Shown here piece by piece: positions 27,169 through 37,990 of a DNA stretch of 64,000 nt. The stretch lies in contig NZ_JAUXYL010000040.1 in assembly GCF_030694375.1 (NCBI RefSeq), positions 62,001-126,000 of the forward strand, written 5' to 3'. A program made the position numbers and the translations under genes. Below the pieces are notes generated by a model. It was not told the DNA's origin and did no database searches. It worked only from the letters and a program-made list of their open reading frames with translations. The stretch's first letter is position 1. Every line of letters starts with the position of its first letter. The DNA comes from Algoriphagus sp. GTDB taxonomy: Bacteria > Bacteroidota > Bacteroidia > Cytophagales > Cyclobacteriaceae.

Positions 27169-29478
27169 TTAAAATTGATAATTGAGTTTGAGTAATATAT
27201 TCCGACCCATGTCCGCCGTGAAATAGCGAAATCGGTTCATGTATTCTTTGTATTCTGTATTAAAAACATTGTTTATCTGTACTCCAATATTCAATTGGTT
27301 TTCAGATAATTGTAATTTTTTCTGATATCCTAAATTGAATAGTGCATAGGCGGGAGGAGCAGTCGCCAAATCAAAGTCAGGTTCTCTTTTTTGTTGAGCA
27401 ACCAGCACGTTTCCAATTGTTAGCCGATCGGAGTTGGGGTTTGAGTTTTTCCCAAAAGCATAGGAAATTCCCCAATCCATTCTGTCCGAAGGAATGAAAG
27501 GGAAGTAGTTTCCTTCATCCAAATTCTTTGCCCGGATGATTGATCCTTTCAGATAGCCATTTATTCTTTCTGAGAAAGTGTAACTTCCTGATAGGTCAAA
27601 TCCATAGAAAAAAGCATCAGCCTGTAAGTACTCGTACACATTGAAAGTACCCCTAAGTGATACAAATGTTTCACCGGTTGGATTGAGGAAGATGTAGTTT
27701 TTGATATGATTGGCATAAGCGGTGAGCTCTACCAATACTTTTTCGCTTTCATATTCCAGTCCATTTACCCATTTCAGGGAATTTTCCGAAACCATGGTGG
27801 GGTCTCCAATTTCCACCGCAGCGGCACCATGATGAAGTCCCTGACTAAACAGCTCATTTACATTAGGCGGTCTCCAGGCAGTTCCAAAATTACTTGTAAA
27901 AGCAAAGTGAGGGCTTAAGTGATAGAGTCCACCGAAGAACGCGGAGAAATTCTGATATTCAAGTTCTGCTTCTTGGAGTTCACCACTTACAAATCTTGCC
28001 GCATCGAATGTTCGAAAATCATATCTAAGTCCTCCCTCAAGTTCCAATGGTCCTTTGAGATATTTTTCGATCACATAAACACCAAGATTGAGCATGTCAT
28101 AATTTGGAATCAAAGGCGTAACTCCCGTTCCGGGAATATTGCTGTTGGCCTGTTGGATTACATTCAATCCAAAGGAGCCGCTCCAGTTGGTTTTAAGGTT
28201 GTGATCCAAAAAGATATCCACAGTATTGGTGAAAAGCTCTAAATCCAAGCTTGGTCTTGAATTTAATTCACCTCTCCGACGGTCAAATTCTTGGCGGCTA
28301 TTCAGCTGAAAACCATATTGAAAATTAAGTTTCCAGTCGGTATTTAGGTGGTAGTGTGATTTTATTTTAGTCAAATGATGTAATACAACCTGCTTTGGAT
28401 TATCAATTTTATAAGTGAAATCCGCATTTGTAAAAGGCCTGCCGTTTTCAATAATGTTTACCAAATCCGAAAGATTTCCTGTATGGGCATCTCTCAAAAT
28501 CCCCAATTCGGTATTGAAGAAGCTGTAGTAAGCTTCAACTCCCAATTTCTTTGAGCTGTAGCCGACAGATCCGGAGAAATTGTATTCAGACATGCCGGTA
28601 TTTGCTTGGATATAGTCAGGAGACTGTACATTCCCTGCTCTTTTTACCGATCCTTGAAGTCTATAGCCGAGGCCCTTTATTTTTTCGGAACCACCCAAAT
28701 GAGATGCAGCAAAGTTTCCCATTCGGCCATTGCTTGCACCAAGGAGATTAATTTCTGTTGAATGCTTTTTGGATGTCGGTAGGGAAGGAGGATTCACCAA
28801 AATCACGCCTCCCATAGCTTCTGGCCCATATCGCACCGTTTCAGCACCTTTAATTACGGTAATTTCATCTGCAAGGAATGGGTCAATTTCAGGCGCATGT
28901 TCAGCACCCCATTGCTGTCCCTCCAAGCGAATGCCATTGTTCAGGATCATGATCCGATTGCTGTGCATTCCGTGTATGACAGGCTTGGAGATGGTATTTC
29001 CAGTGGAAAAAGTGGTCACACCAGCTACCCGTTTTAAGCTTTCTCCAAGACTTTCGCCCCGGGACTGAAGCAATGCTTCTCCGTACAAGGAGGTCACCGC
29101 AGTGGTAGTTTGTACAGCTTCGCGATGGCCATGAACCTCAACTCCGCCGAGATCCAATGATTCCTCTTCCATTCGGAACGTTTGGTTTGTGGTGCTTCCT
29201 GTCAAATTCAGCGTTTGACGGATTTCCTTATGTCCAAGATATTGAACTGTGATCGTATATGTGCCTGGGCAAAGTTCTCGGATGATGAAGTTTCCGTTTT
29301 GATCTGAAACAGCTCCCGTTCGAGTCTCCAATATCCAGATGTAGGCTGCTTCAATGGAATTGTCATTTTCCCGATGAAGGATTTTTCCTCTCAAAATAAG
29401 ATCACACTTCTGGGCATAGGATTGAATGCCAAAAGTCAATATGACCGCTATTAGAAGGATGACTCTGTAGTGTAACAC
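27169..29478 (-). CDS. ZnuD-like TonB-dependent outer membrane receptor
   Basis: About 769 residues from the GTG at 29478, which gives LHYRVILLIAVILTF...QSYAQ as a good signal peptide; an upstream TTG at 29529 adds a non-signal tail. Domains: carboxypeptidase-like domain (GKILHRENDNSIEAAYIWI), plug (GESLGESLKRVAGVTTFSTG; VIKGAETVRYGPEAMGG), then the barrel ending GRNILLKLNYQF. Several features resemble the zinc receptor ZnuD family: HGHREAV before the plug, HGMHSNRIMILNNG, and a barrel loop QGLHHGAAAVEIGDPTM. Zinc or another metal complex is the likely ligand. A lipoprotein gene follows after 12 bases. Confidence 0.85.
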   Translation of the reverse strand: MLHYRVILLIAVILTFGIQSYAQKCDLILRGKILHRENDNSIEAAYIWILETRTGAVSDQNGNFIIRELCPGTYTITVQYLGHKEIRQTLNLTGSTTNQTFRMEEESLDLGGVEVHGHREAVQTTTAVTSLYGEALLQSRGESLGESLKRVAGVTTFSTGNTISKPVIHGMHSNRIMILNNGIRLEGQQWGAEHAPEIDPFLADEITVIKGAETVRYGPEAMGGVILVNPPSLPTSKKHSTEINLLGASNGRMGNFAASHLGGSEKIKGLGYRLQGSVKRAGNVQSPDYIQANTGMSEYNFSGSVGYSSKKLGVEAYYSFFNTELGILRDAHTGNLSDLVNIIENGRPFTNADFTYKIDNPKQVVLHHLTKIKSHYHLNTDWKLNFQYGFQLNSRQEFDRRRGELNSRPSLDLELFTNTVDIFLDHNLKTNWSGSFGLNVIQQANSNIPGTGVTPLIPNYDMLNLGVYVIEKYLKGPLELEGGLRYDFRTFDAARFVSGELQEAELEYQNFSAFFGGLYHLSPHFAFTSNFGTAWRPPNVNELFSQGLHHGAAAVEIGDPTMVSENSLKWVNGLEYESEKVLVELTAYANHIKNYIFLNPTGETFVSLRGTFNVYEYLQADAFFYGFDLSGSYTFSERINGYLKGSIIRAKNLDEGNYFPFIPSDRMDWGISYAFGKNSNPNSDRLTIGNVLVAQQKREPDFDLATAPPAYALFNLGYQKKLQLSENQLNIGVQINNVFNTEYKEYMNRFRYFTADMGRNILLKLNYQF

Positions 29479-29485
29479 GGTTGCA
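29471..29485. promoter_or_regulatory. TGCAAC-type dyad overlapping the receptor start
   Basis: Reads TGTAACACGGTTGCA on the plus strand, a TGCAAC-N3-GTTGCA-like dyad with one mismatch. It covers the GTG start of the ZnuD-like gene and partly overlaps a TACTTTTG -7-like box (29484-29491 on the minus strand). Confidence 0.5.
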
Positions 29486-29521
29486 AAAGTAACTGCTTCG
29501 AAAGAATTAAACCAAAGTTTA

Positions 29522-29536
29522 TGAAACAAAGTTGCA
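29522..29536. promoter_or_regulatory. second TGCAAC-type dyad upstream of the receptor
   Basis: Reads TGAAACAAAGTTGCA on the plus strand, again one mismatch from the dyad, and starts exactly 51 bases from the copy at 29471. The right half GTTGCA is identical in both copies and in the site at 53037-53051 region. Confidence 0.5.
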
Positions 29537-29934
29537 AAAAGTGTTAAATGGTGAAAGAAGGATTTCGGATGTCGGATTTTTCCACACAGCTAAGTAGAAT
29601 GTTAATCCCGAAGGGATGAAATAATTATAGAAATAATTTAAGGAAGATAGTTTTAATACCGCAAAGGGGTGATATTATTCAATCCATCCAAAGGGGATTG
29701 TTTTAAATACAACATGTCACCCTTCCAGGGTTATGGGAAAAGATCCTAATCTGATTTTTCTACAAGAATTACACCCTTTCGGGGTTTAAGAATTTATAGA
29801 TTATACTTCAAAACCAAAAATCTATTTAGATCTGTGTCTTTTTCTGTGACAATTTACATGCTGCAAGTGGGGCTGTGGGACCTATCAAAAAAAAAATCCG
29901 GCTGTCGGCCGGATTTCAATGGAATTTTAGAAAA
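29530..29934. other. intergenic region with degenerate GAAAGGG-type repeats
   Basis: 405 bases without a gene. Imperfect repeats are seen: CCGAAGGGATGAAATAATTA (from about 29608), CGCAAAGGGGTGATATTATT (from about 29660), CCAAAGGGGATTG (from about 29688) and, in the opposite sense, CACCCTTTCGGGGTTTAAGA (from about 29772). These look like remnants of a dispersed intergenic repeat. The right end holds the terminator at 29894-29916. Confidence 0.5.
29894..29916 (-). terminator. intrinsic terminator of the leftward four-gene operon
   Basis: AAATCCGGC (29894-29902) and GCCGGATTT (29908-29916) form a 9-bp stem with a 5-base loop. On the minus strand the hairpin is followed by a T-run of about ten, directly behind the stop at 29935. 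Confidence 0.88.
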
Positions 29935-30369
29935 TTAATACAGCCATGCTGCCCAAGGAATTCTACTTAAAATCAATACTAATCCGATGGCGTACATCAT
30001 GTAAATACTTCGGAATTTTGATCTTGAAGTAGCCAGTTTCTTAGCCCTGATGTAGCCGATACTTATTACTACTATTGCGATGATATTAATTAACGGATGT
30101 TCTAAAGCAGTAAGTCTTGCAGCTGAATCTGACATCGCGCCACCAGCGGTAAGGAGCGAAAAACCGAGTGGACTTACAAAGTATAAAATCAAACCTACCA
30201 AAAGTTGAACATGAGCGAAGATAAAGGCGATCATAGCGATCTTGCGATCCTTTTCGGTGAAGGCTCTTCCTGAAAGCGAACCGATCAGTGCATAAATAAT
30301 GACCAATATCAACGCAAGTAATGCGAGATAGGCTATTCCAGAGTGAAGATGTTGAAGTCCGGTGTACAT
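29935..30369 (-). CDS. small four-helix membrane protein
   Basis: 144 residues from the ATG at 30369, which gives MYTGLQHLHSG at the start. Four hydrophobic helices are visible (about 10-32, 45-67, 88-108, 120-140). Histidines occur in LQHLHSG, FIFAHVQL and LEHPL, within or next to helices. The layout resembles proteins often annotated as cytochrome-b-like or hypothetical membrane proteins of Bacteroidota, but heme binding is not proven. Starting further upstream (30444) would overlap the methyltransferase stop. It is the last gene of a leftward operon. Confidence 0.75.
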   Translation of the reverse strand: MYTGLQHLHSGIAYLALLALILVIIYALIGSLSGRAFTEKDRKIAMIAFIFAHVQLLVGLILYFVSPLGFSLLTAGGAMSDSAARLTALEHPLINIIAIVVISIGYIRAKKLATSRSKFRSIYMMYAIGLVLILSRIPWAAWLY

Positions 30370-30436
30370 GGTGTTGTGATTTTTGGGTGAAATTAATGCA
30401 AAAGAAATTAGGGAAAGCGTTAATTGGTTTAAAATC

Positions 30437-31618
30437 TCACTCAATATAGAGTACTAAGCCTTTGAGGTATTCTGTTTCGGGATGGAAAATGTTGATCGGA
30501 TGATCCGCGGGTTGGGAGAGTTGGTGCAGGACTTTTACTTTTCTTCCAGTCTCCATGGCTGCTGCGGCGATGGTGTGTGTAAAGAGACTTTTATCCACCA
30601 CCTGACTGCAGGAGAACGTGAAAATGATTCCTCCCGGTTTGATTTTGCGGATTGCTTCCGCGTTTAATCGCTTATAAGCCTGCACCGCATTGTGTCGGGC
30701 TTTGATGTTTTTTGCAAAAGCTGGGGGATCAAGTACGATCAGATCAAAGTCATCTCCAATTTCCCGGATATATTTGACTACGTCTGCCACGATAGACTCA
30801 TGTTTTCCTTTAAAACCGGGGTTTAACCCGACATTCTGTTCAGTGAGGGCAATGGCTTTGGAAGAAATATCAACTGAATGGACTTCTGAAGCACCTTCAT
30901 TTAGGGCCAAAACGGAAAATCCACCGGAATAGCAGAAGGTATTCAACACCTTTTTTTGGTTGGAATAAGTCGAAACCAGTTTTCTGTTTTCCCGCTGATC
31001 AATAAAAAATCCGGTTTTTTGTCCTTTTTCCCAATCAATGCGATAGGTTGCTCCGTACTCCTGCACCAAATCGGTCTCCGCTCTTCCCCAAACCCATTCA
31101 TTGGATTCGATGCCAAGATTCTTGGGTAGCGTCTCCGCGCTTTTGTCATAGACTCCCTTCAGCTTTTCTCCCAAAACAACCTGAAGTGCAGCCGAAATCT
31201 CAGCGATGTGCTTGTGAATTCCGATATGATGTGCCTGAATTACCGCTGTTCCATTGTAATAATCTACTATCAAACCCGGAAGCAGATCTCCTTCTCCATG
31301 GACCAATCTAAAAACGTTAGTCTCTTCATTATCAGTAAGTCCAAGGTTTTTTCTTAAGGCATAGGCTGAAGCAATTTTTTCATTCCAGAAGGCTTGGTCA
31401 ATAGCTCTATCTTCAAAGGAAATAATCCGAACCATAATCGATCCCTGAGAGAAATGCCCAATTCCGAGGAACTCGTCTTTGGCAGAATATACCGATACCA
31501 AATCACCACTTTCCAATCCGGGATCTGCTTTGGCAATAGCACCTGAAAACACCCAATGATGACGTCGCTGAAGGGAAAATTCCTTGCTTCGCTGAAGAAT
31601 AATTTTAGGATAACTCAT
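30437..31618 (-). CDS. RlmI-like class I SAM-dependent rRNA methyltransferase
   Basis: 393 residues from the ATG at 31618 (MSYPKIIL). An N-terminal PUA domain (about 5-80, HHWVFSGAIAKADPGLESGDLVSV in pieces) is followed by the EEHGV-type linker and a Rossmann methyltransferase: KTGFFIDQRENR, VLNTFCYSGGFSVLALNEGA, HSVDISSKAI, and the catalytic-site motif LDPPAFAK. The C-terminal FTFSCSQVVD strand is typical. Family members form 5-methylcytosine or 7-methylguanine-type marks in 23S rRNA; E. coli RlmI makes m5C1962. It overlaps the symporter gene by 14 bases. Confidence 0.9.
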   Translation of the reverse strand: MSYPKIILQRSKEFSLQRRHHWVFSGAIAKADPGLESGDLVSVYSAKDEFLGIGHFSQGSIMVRIISFEDRAIDQAFWNEKIASAYALRKNLGLTDNEETNVFRLVHGEGDLLPGLIVDYYNGTAVIQAHHIGIHKHIAEISAALQVVLGEKLKGVYDKSAETLPKNLGIESNEWVWGRAETDLVQEYGATYRIDWEKGQKTGFFIDQRENRKLVSTYSNQKKVLNTFCYSGGFSVLALNEGASEVHSVDISSKAIALTEQNVGLNPGFKGKHESIVADVVKYIREIGDDFDLIVLDPPAFAKNIKARHNAVQAYKRLNAEAIRKIKPGGIIFTFSCSQVVDKSLFTHTIAAAAMETGRKVKVLHQLSQPADHPINIFHPETEYLKGLVLYIE

Positions 31619-33002
31619 AAGTCTCTGTGGGCTTGTTTGGGAAAAGGTAACTGCCAAAAATCATGGTAAAGATACTGGCTAAAAGTCCAAAAATATGGGA
31701 TGCAATTTCAAAATCGAATTTATCGCAAATCAGGTAAGTGCTCATCCCGATAAACATGGACAGAATTGCTCCTGTTTTGGAAGCTTTTTTCCAATAAAGT
31801 CCTGCCGTCAATGGTGCAAATAAGGAAACCAGCAAAAGAATTGATGCCCCGGCCACCAGTTCGTAAATGTTGGAATCACGGGAAGCCATGTAAGTGGCAA
31901 GGAGGGCTACAAACAAAACACTAAGTCTCAAGATCCAAAGTAAATGAGCATCCTGGAGAGTTCCTTTGAACAGGGGGCGAATCAGGTTCTCTGAAATCAA
32001 AGCTGCCGGAGCCAGTAAACCTGAACTGGCTGTACTCATAATCGCTGAGATTAAAGCACCAAAGAAGATGATCTGAACGGGCAAACCGCCATGTGCCAAA
32101 ACCATCGACGGAAGTAGCATCTGCTTGTTTTCGAGGTAGAGTTCGGGATAAAGCACCTTTGCTCCCAATGCAATAAATAGAGGTAAAAGCCCAAAAGTGA
32201 GATAAAAGCCCCCGGCCAAATAAGTGGATTGAACGGCGACTTTTTCAGATTTGGCAGACATGACCCGCTGGTAAATATCCTGGCTGGGAATGCTTCCGAG
32301 TCCCAAAATGATCCAAGCCCCGAAATAATTCACCCAGGAAGTAAAACCCGCGTCGGGAAAAAACTGAAAACTTCCTTCGGGAGCCTTGGACAAAATCTCA
32401 GTGACGCCACCTGCTTCCCTGCTGATCATCACCGTCACCCACACCAGACCAATGATAATCATTGCAGTCTGAATAAAGTCAGTAATTGAAATGGCCCACA
32501 TTCCTCCGAGAAAGGTATATATCACTACAATTGCTGCGGAGAGTATGATTCCCTCCAATAGACTTAAATTGGTAACAGTGCCAAAAATTAAACTCAGGGC
32601 AACCAATTGGGCAGCGACGTAGCCAAAAAATACGGGAACCATGAAAATGGTCGCAAAGAACTCGACTTGTCTGCCAAATGCTTTTTTGAACACATCTCCG
32701 ATGGTCAATACCCCCATTCTGTACATCGGGCGCAGGTAAAACATGCCGAACAAAATTAGGCAAAGGGCTCCTCCGAATGGATCTTCTATAACACCCTGAA
32801 GACCCTCTTCTAGGAAGACAGAGGATGCTCCGAAGATTGTTTCGGATCCAAACCAGGTGGCAAACAGGGCAGAGGCAGAAAGAAAAAGAGGCAGGGATCT
32901 CCCTGCCAATACAAAGTCGTTCGAATTTTTAACCAACTTGGAAGCCCAAGCTCCAACTGCAACTGTAATTGCCAGATAGAGGATGATCGCAGTCAGCAGC
33001 AA
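31605..33002 (-). CDS. sodium:solute symporter family (SSS) transporter
   Basis: 465 residues, about 13 membrane helices. Family signs: an N-terminal SNDFVLAGRSLPLF segment, SALFATWFGSETIFGASSVF with the sodium-site residues, and FLGGMWAISITDFIQTAMIIIGL (in pieces). TTG start at 33002, 11 bases after the ABC-F stop. Members move sugars, amino acids or organic acids with sodium; the substrate cannot be read here. Confidence 0.88.
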   Translation of the reverse strand: MLLTAIILYLAITVAVGAWASKLVKNSNDFVLAGRSLPLFLSASALFATWFGSETIFGASSVFLEEGLQGVIEDPFGGALCLILFGMFYLRPMYRMGVLTIGDVFKKAFGRQVEFFATIFMVPVFFGYVAAQLVALSLIFGTVTNLSLLEGIILSAAIVVIYTFLGGMWAISITDFIQTAMIIIGLVWVTVMISREAGGVTEILSKAPEGSFQFFPDAGFTSWVNYFGAWIILGLGSIPSQDIYQRVMSAKSEKVAVQSTYLAGGFYLTFGLLPLFIALGAKVLYPELYLENKQMLLPSMVLAHGGLPVQIIFFGALISAIMSTASSGLLAPAALISENLIRPLFKGTLQDAHLLWILRLSVLFVALLATYMASRDSNIYELVAGASILLLVSLFAPLTAGLYWKKASKTGAILSMFIGMSTYLICDKFDFEIASHIFGLLASIFTMIFGSYLFPNKPTETYELS

Positions 33003-33013
33003 TTTATTAGAGC

Positions 33014-34648
<1,635 letters not shown>

Positions 34649-34658
34649 TTAAGAGGCG

Positions 34659-34666
34659 CAAAGATA
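34659..34666 (-). promoter_or_regulatory. Bacteroidota -7 box upstream of the ABC-F gene
   Basis: TATCTTTG on the minus strand fits the TAnnTTTG -7 consensus, 26 bases before the start codon. No TTG is found at the usual 19-base spacing, so the call rests on the -7 box alone. Confidence 0.4.
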
Positions 34667-34797
34667 GGAAAATTAATTTTTTTAGTCTTATCTCAAATAG
34701 AGTCATCTTCACCTCTTTTCGGCATTCATCAAATTTTCCCAAAGAATAATTTTTCAGATTGTTATATTCCACCTTTCTTAAAGGCCCTGAGATTGAT

Positions 34798-37700
34798 ATG
34801 AAGTTTATGATTACGCGGTTGGTTTTGATTTTTATGCTGTTGGGCTATGGCTTTTCAGCATTTGGTCAACTCTCCACTGTAGGCAAGGAGTTTTGGGTTG
34901 GCTTCATGGAAAACAACCGTGTCCCCGGTTCGGGCAATAATCCTGGATCACCTGATTTTGCCGTCTTGGTCATTACTGCAAATGAAAACACCTCAGGAGT
35001 CTTGGAATATCAAAATGTTTCCACCCCATTTTCACTTACGGCCGGTCAGCAATTTACACTAAGGGTACCATCTCAGGATTTGGATCTGCTGCACCGAACA
35101 TCGGGAGTGGTGGAAAACAAAGGAATTCACATCACTTCCACCGGAAAAATTGCGGTTCATGCATTTAATGAACGTTTTCGGAGTGCTGACGGTACGGTAG
35201 TGCTACCAATAGGTGCCTTGGGAAGAGATTATTATGTCACTTCTCATTTTGAAGTACTTACTGCGAGTGTGAATTACAACGGGAATATCAATAATGAAAG
35301 TACCCTTCTCGTAGTAGCGACAGAAGATAATACGGAAATCGAAGTCACTACAAGTGTCAACTCCATCAGTGGCAACCAAGCCGGTACACCATCAACAATC
35401 ACTTTGAATCGTGGACAAAGCTATCAGATCAAAGCGAGGGGCGACCTGACCGGCTCGAGAGTGCGGGTGATTGGTAATAATGCAGATGAATGTAAAAAAA
35501 TCGCAGTTTTTGGAGGGAATAAGTGGACTTCGGTGGGGAATTGCGGTCAGGCAAACGACCATCTTTTCCAGCAAGCATATCCTGTAAATACTTGGGGGAC
35601 GAGTTTTGTGCATGTGGCCTTATCGGGAAGGACTTCCGGGGAATTAGTCAAGGTTCTGGCATCTGAAAACAACACAGAAGTTTTGGTAAACGGAACCTCC
35701 CGTGGAACCATAAATAGGGGAGAATTTTTAACCCTGGATTTTGGGATCAATGAATCCGGGAAAATTGATACTTCAAAGCCCGCTTCGGTTTCTGTTTTCT
35801 CCAAAAGTATGGCCTGTAACCAACCTAATGCCCCTGGGGCAATGACCGGTGACCCATTTATGATCACTTATAGCCCAAGTGAGCAGTTTTTGACCGGCTT
35901 GACTTTTAACGCCATTAATTTGCCATCGATTACCAATCATTATGTCAATGTGGTAGTGAAGACCGGAACTGAAAATTCAACTTTTCTCGATGGACAAAAC
36001 GTCGGAGGTTTTTTTTCTACCCTTCCAGGTGATCCTTCTTTCCAATATGCCCGAATCAATATTTCACAGGGAGTGCATCAACTTCGAAATGTAAATGGAT
36101 TTGCAGCCTATGTGTACGGATTTGGTGAATTGGAATCCTATGGATATGCAGCAGGAGCGGCTTTGGATAATCTGAATTTTGTGGCAGATGCGGCCTACGA
36201 GTTTGACGTGGATGGGGAAAAAGTTGCTTGTCTCAATCAGGAGGGTACTTGGACGATCAATTCTGAAAATCCCGACTTCGAATACTTTGTTTGGGACTTT
36301 GGAGATGGTACGCCCACAGTGATTGGTCAGGAAGTAGGGCACACATTTGAAAAGCCAGGTCTCTATGAAGTAAAAGTTTTAGCGGCCTTGTCTCCTAATT
36401 CATGCGATGAGCAAGAAGAAGTAACTTTTGAGATAGAGGTTTTGGAAGCTAAGGCCGAGCTATTGGGAGAGGACTCAGTTTGCCCGGAAGTGGAAGAGGT
36501 AATGTACCGGATAAAAGATCTCCTCAACATTTCGCGGGGTACTTTTGAAGTGGAGGGGGGAGTGATCGTGGAAGATTATGGGGATTCGGTGTTAGTCAAC
36601 TGGGGCTTAGCAAATCCGGATGCCAAACTGATATTGATTCCTTATTCTGAAAATGGCTGCCCCGGAGCTCCTGTAGAATTGCCGGTAGTCATCAATCAAA
36701 GAATAGTAGTAAACGCCGCATTAGGAGAGCAAAAAGTTTGTTTTGATCCGGCGGTCCCACATGTCTACACCGCACCCAATGCCGTGAGTGGCAGGGGATA
36801 TGACTGGACTGTAACAGGCGGTCAGATTATTTCCGGTCAGGGCCTATCAAAAATCGAGGTGAGTTGGGATCAACCGGGACTCATTGGGACTGTAGAATAC
36901 ACTGCCTTTAGTATGACAGACTCTCAATGTGAAGGAAAAGCGGCTTCCATTCAAGTGGAGGTCGCAAATGAGTTTATAGCCGAAGTTCAAGGAATCACAG
37001 CAGTCGGGTGCTCGAGCGAAAAAACAGGTCAGATTACCTTGGATATCCAGGGAGGTATAGGGCCTTACAAGTATACCTGGCTTCATGACCCTACGCTGAA
37101 TTCCCCGATAGTCTCCAAGCTTTCGGCAGGCACATATTCCGTAAAAGTTTTGGATCAATTAGGCTGTGAGCGCTTGATTGAAAATATTGAAGTCGAACAA
37201 CCGGCGCCATTGGCGGTCACACGACTGACACCTGTCGGAGCTTCTTGCTATGGTAAGCCGGATGGTCAGTTGACCTTGAATGTCACTGGTGGAGTAGCCC
37301 CTTATATTTTTAATTATCAAGGAGTAAAAACATTTTCAGGATCGATTTCTTTTGCTGATTTGCCTCAGGGTAACTATGCCTGGGAAATAAAAGACAGCAA
37401 TGGTTGTGTCATCCCTGTGAATTTTGAAATAACCTCTCCTCTTGCCTTGGAAGTTGAAGTCAGAATGGAAAAGCCTGCCTGTCCAGGAGGATCTAATGGA
37501 GAATTGTTTGCTTTTCCCAAAGGAGGAGATGCTCCATTTATCTACCTCTGGAGAGATACCAGACTGAGCGGAAGCGCTGTAACTGGACTCAAGGCAGGTA
37601 CTTATGAGCTTGAGGTTCGGGATGCCTCAGGCTGTGTTAGTATTGGAGAAGGAACAGTAAAAGAAGCAACTCCCGAAGTGCGGATGCCGACCGGATTTGA

Positions 37701-37938
37701 TCCAAGGCAAGCTCCGGGTGTTTACATGGGAGTTTCAAACTGTGAGACCGAATTTGAGTTATGGATCTATAATCGGTGGGGTCAACTTATTTATTCCGGA
37801 AATTCAGGCTGGGATGGCACGGTTTCTGAGAGTAAGGCCCCAAGCGGAACCTATTCATATACTGTCACTTACCGATATGTTTTGGAAGGGAAGCCAGAAG
37901 TAGCTAATATCAAAGGATCTTTCACCCTAGTAAGATAG
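34798..37938 (+). CDS. T9SS cargo with IgGFc-binding-like, PKD and SprB-type repeats (paralogue 1)
   Basis: 1046 residues from the ATG at 34798, which begins the signal peptide ending FSAFGQ. Domains: an IgGFc-binding-protein-like N-terminal region (about 25-440; LSTVGKEFWVGFMEN, ITANENTSG, VLPIGALGRDYYV), a PKD domain (about 464-534, DFGDGTPTVIGQEVGHTFE), a region with disulfide-type Cys, three SprB-like repeats (about 727-960, each with C-x-G-x-x-x-G and GG-x-x-PY/F), and a C-terminal gliding-type T9SS type B sorting domain (from about 961, EVRMPTGF, IYNRWGQLIY, GWDG, GTYSYTV, GSFTLVR). The product is expected at the cell surface or secreted. First of three tandem paralogues. Ligand unknown. 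Confidence 0.88.
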   Translation: MKFMITRLVLIFMLLGYGFSAFGQLSTVGKEFWVGFMENNRVPGSGNNPGSPDFAVLVITANENTSGVLEYQNVSTPFSLTAGQQFTLRVPSQDLDLLHRTSGVVENKGIHITSTGKIAVHAFNERFRSADGTVVLPIGALGRDYYVTSHFEVLTASVNYNGNINNESTLLVVATEDNTEIEVTTSVNSISGNQAGTPSTITLNRGQSYQIKARGDLTGSRVRVIGNNADECKKIAVFGGNKWTSVGNCGQANDHLFQQAYPVNTWGTSFVHVALSGRTSGELVKVLASENNTEVLVNGTSRGTINRGEFLTLDFGINESGKIDTSKPASVSVFSKSMACNQPNAPGAMTGDPFMITYSPSEQFLTGLTFNAINLPSITNHYVNVVVKTGTENSTFLDGQNVGGFFSTLPGDPSFQYARINISQGVHQLRNVNGFAAYVYGFGELESYGYAAGAALDNLNFVADAAYEFDVDGEKVACLNQEGTWTINSENPDFEYFVWDFGDGTPTVIGQEVGHTFEKPGLYEVKVLAALSPNSCDEQEEVTFEIEVLEAKAELLGEDSVCPEVEEVMYRIKDLLNISRGTFEVEGGVIVEDYGDSVLVNWGLANPDAKLILIPYSENGCPGAPVELPVVINQRIVVNAALGEQKVCFDPAVPHVYTAPNAVSGRGYDWTVTGGQIISGQGLSKIEVSWDQPGLIGTVEYTAFSMTDSQCEGKAASIQVEVANEFIAEVQGITAVGCSSEKTGQITLDIQGGIGPYKYTWLHDPTLNSPIVSKLSAGTYSVKVLDQLGCERLIENIEVEQPAPLAVTRLTPVGASCYGKPDGQLTLNVTGGVAPYIFNYQGVKTFSGSISFADLPQGNYAWEIKDSNGCVIPVNFEITSPLALEVEVRMEKPACPGGSNGELFAFPKGGDAPFIYLWRDTRLSGSAVTGLKAGTYELEVRDASGCVSIGEGTVKEATPEVRMPTGFDPRQAPGVYMGVSNCETEFELWIYNRWGQLIYSGNSGWDGTVSESKAPSGTYSYTVTYRYVLEGKPEVANIKGSFTLVR

Positions 37939-37990
37939 AAAAGTGCCAGTTGCCCTAACCCCAACCCATTGAAAAAGTTATTTTATTGAA

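Noticed and set aside
29484..29491. TACTTTTG box as sure promoter of the ZnuD-like gene
   Set aside because: The TTG partner is 21 rather than 19 bases away, and the transcript would start at the GTG codon; kept only as a possibility.
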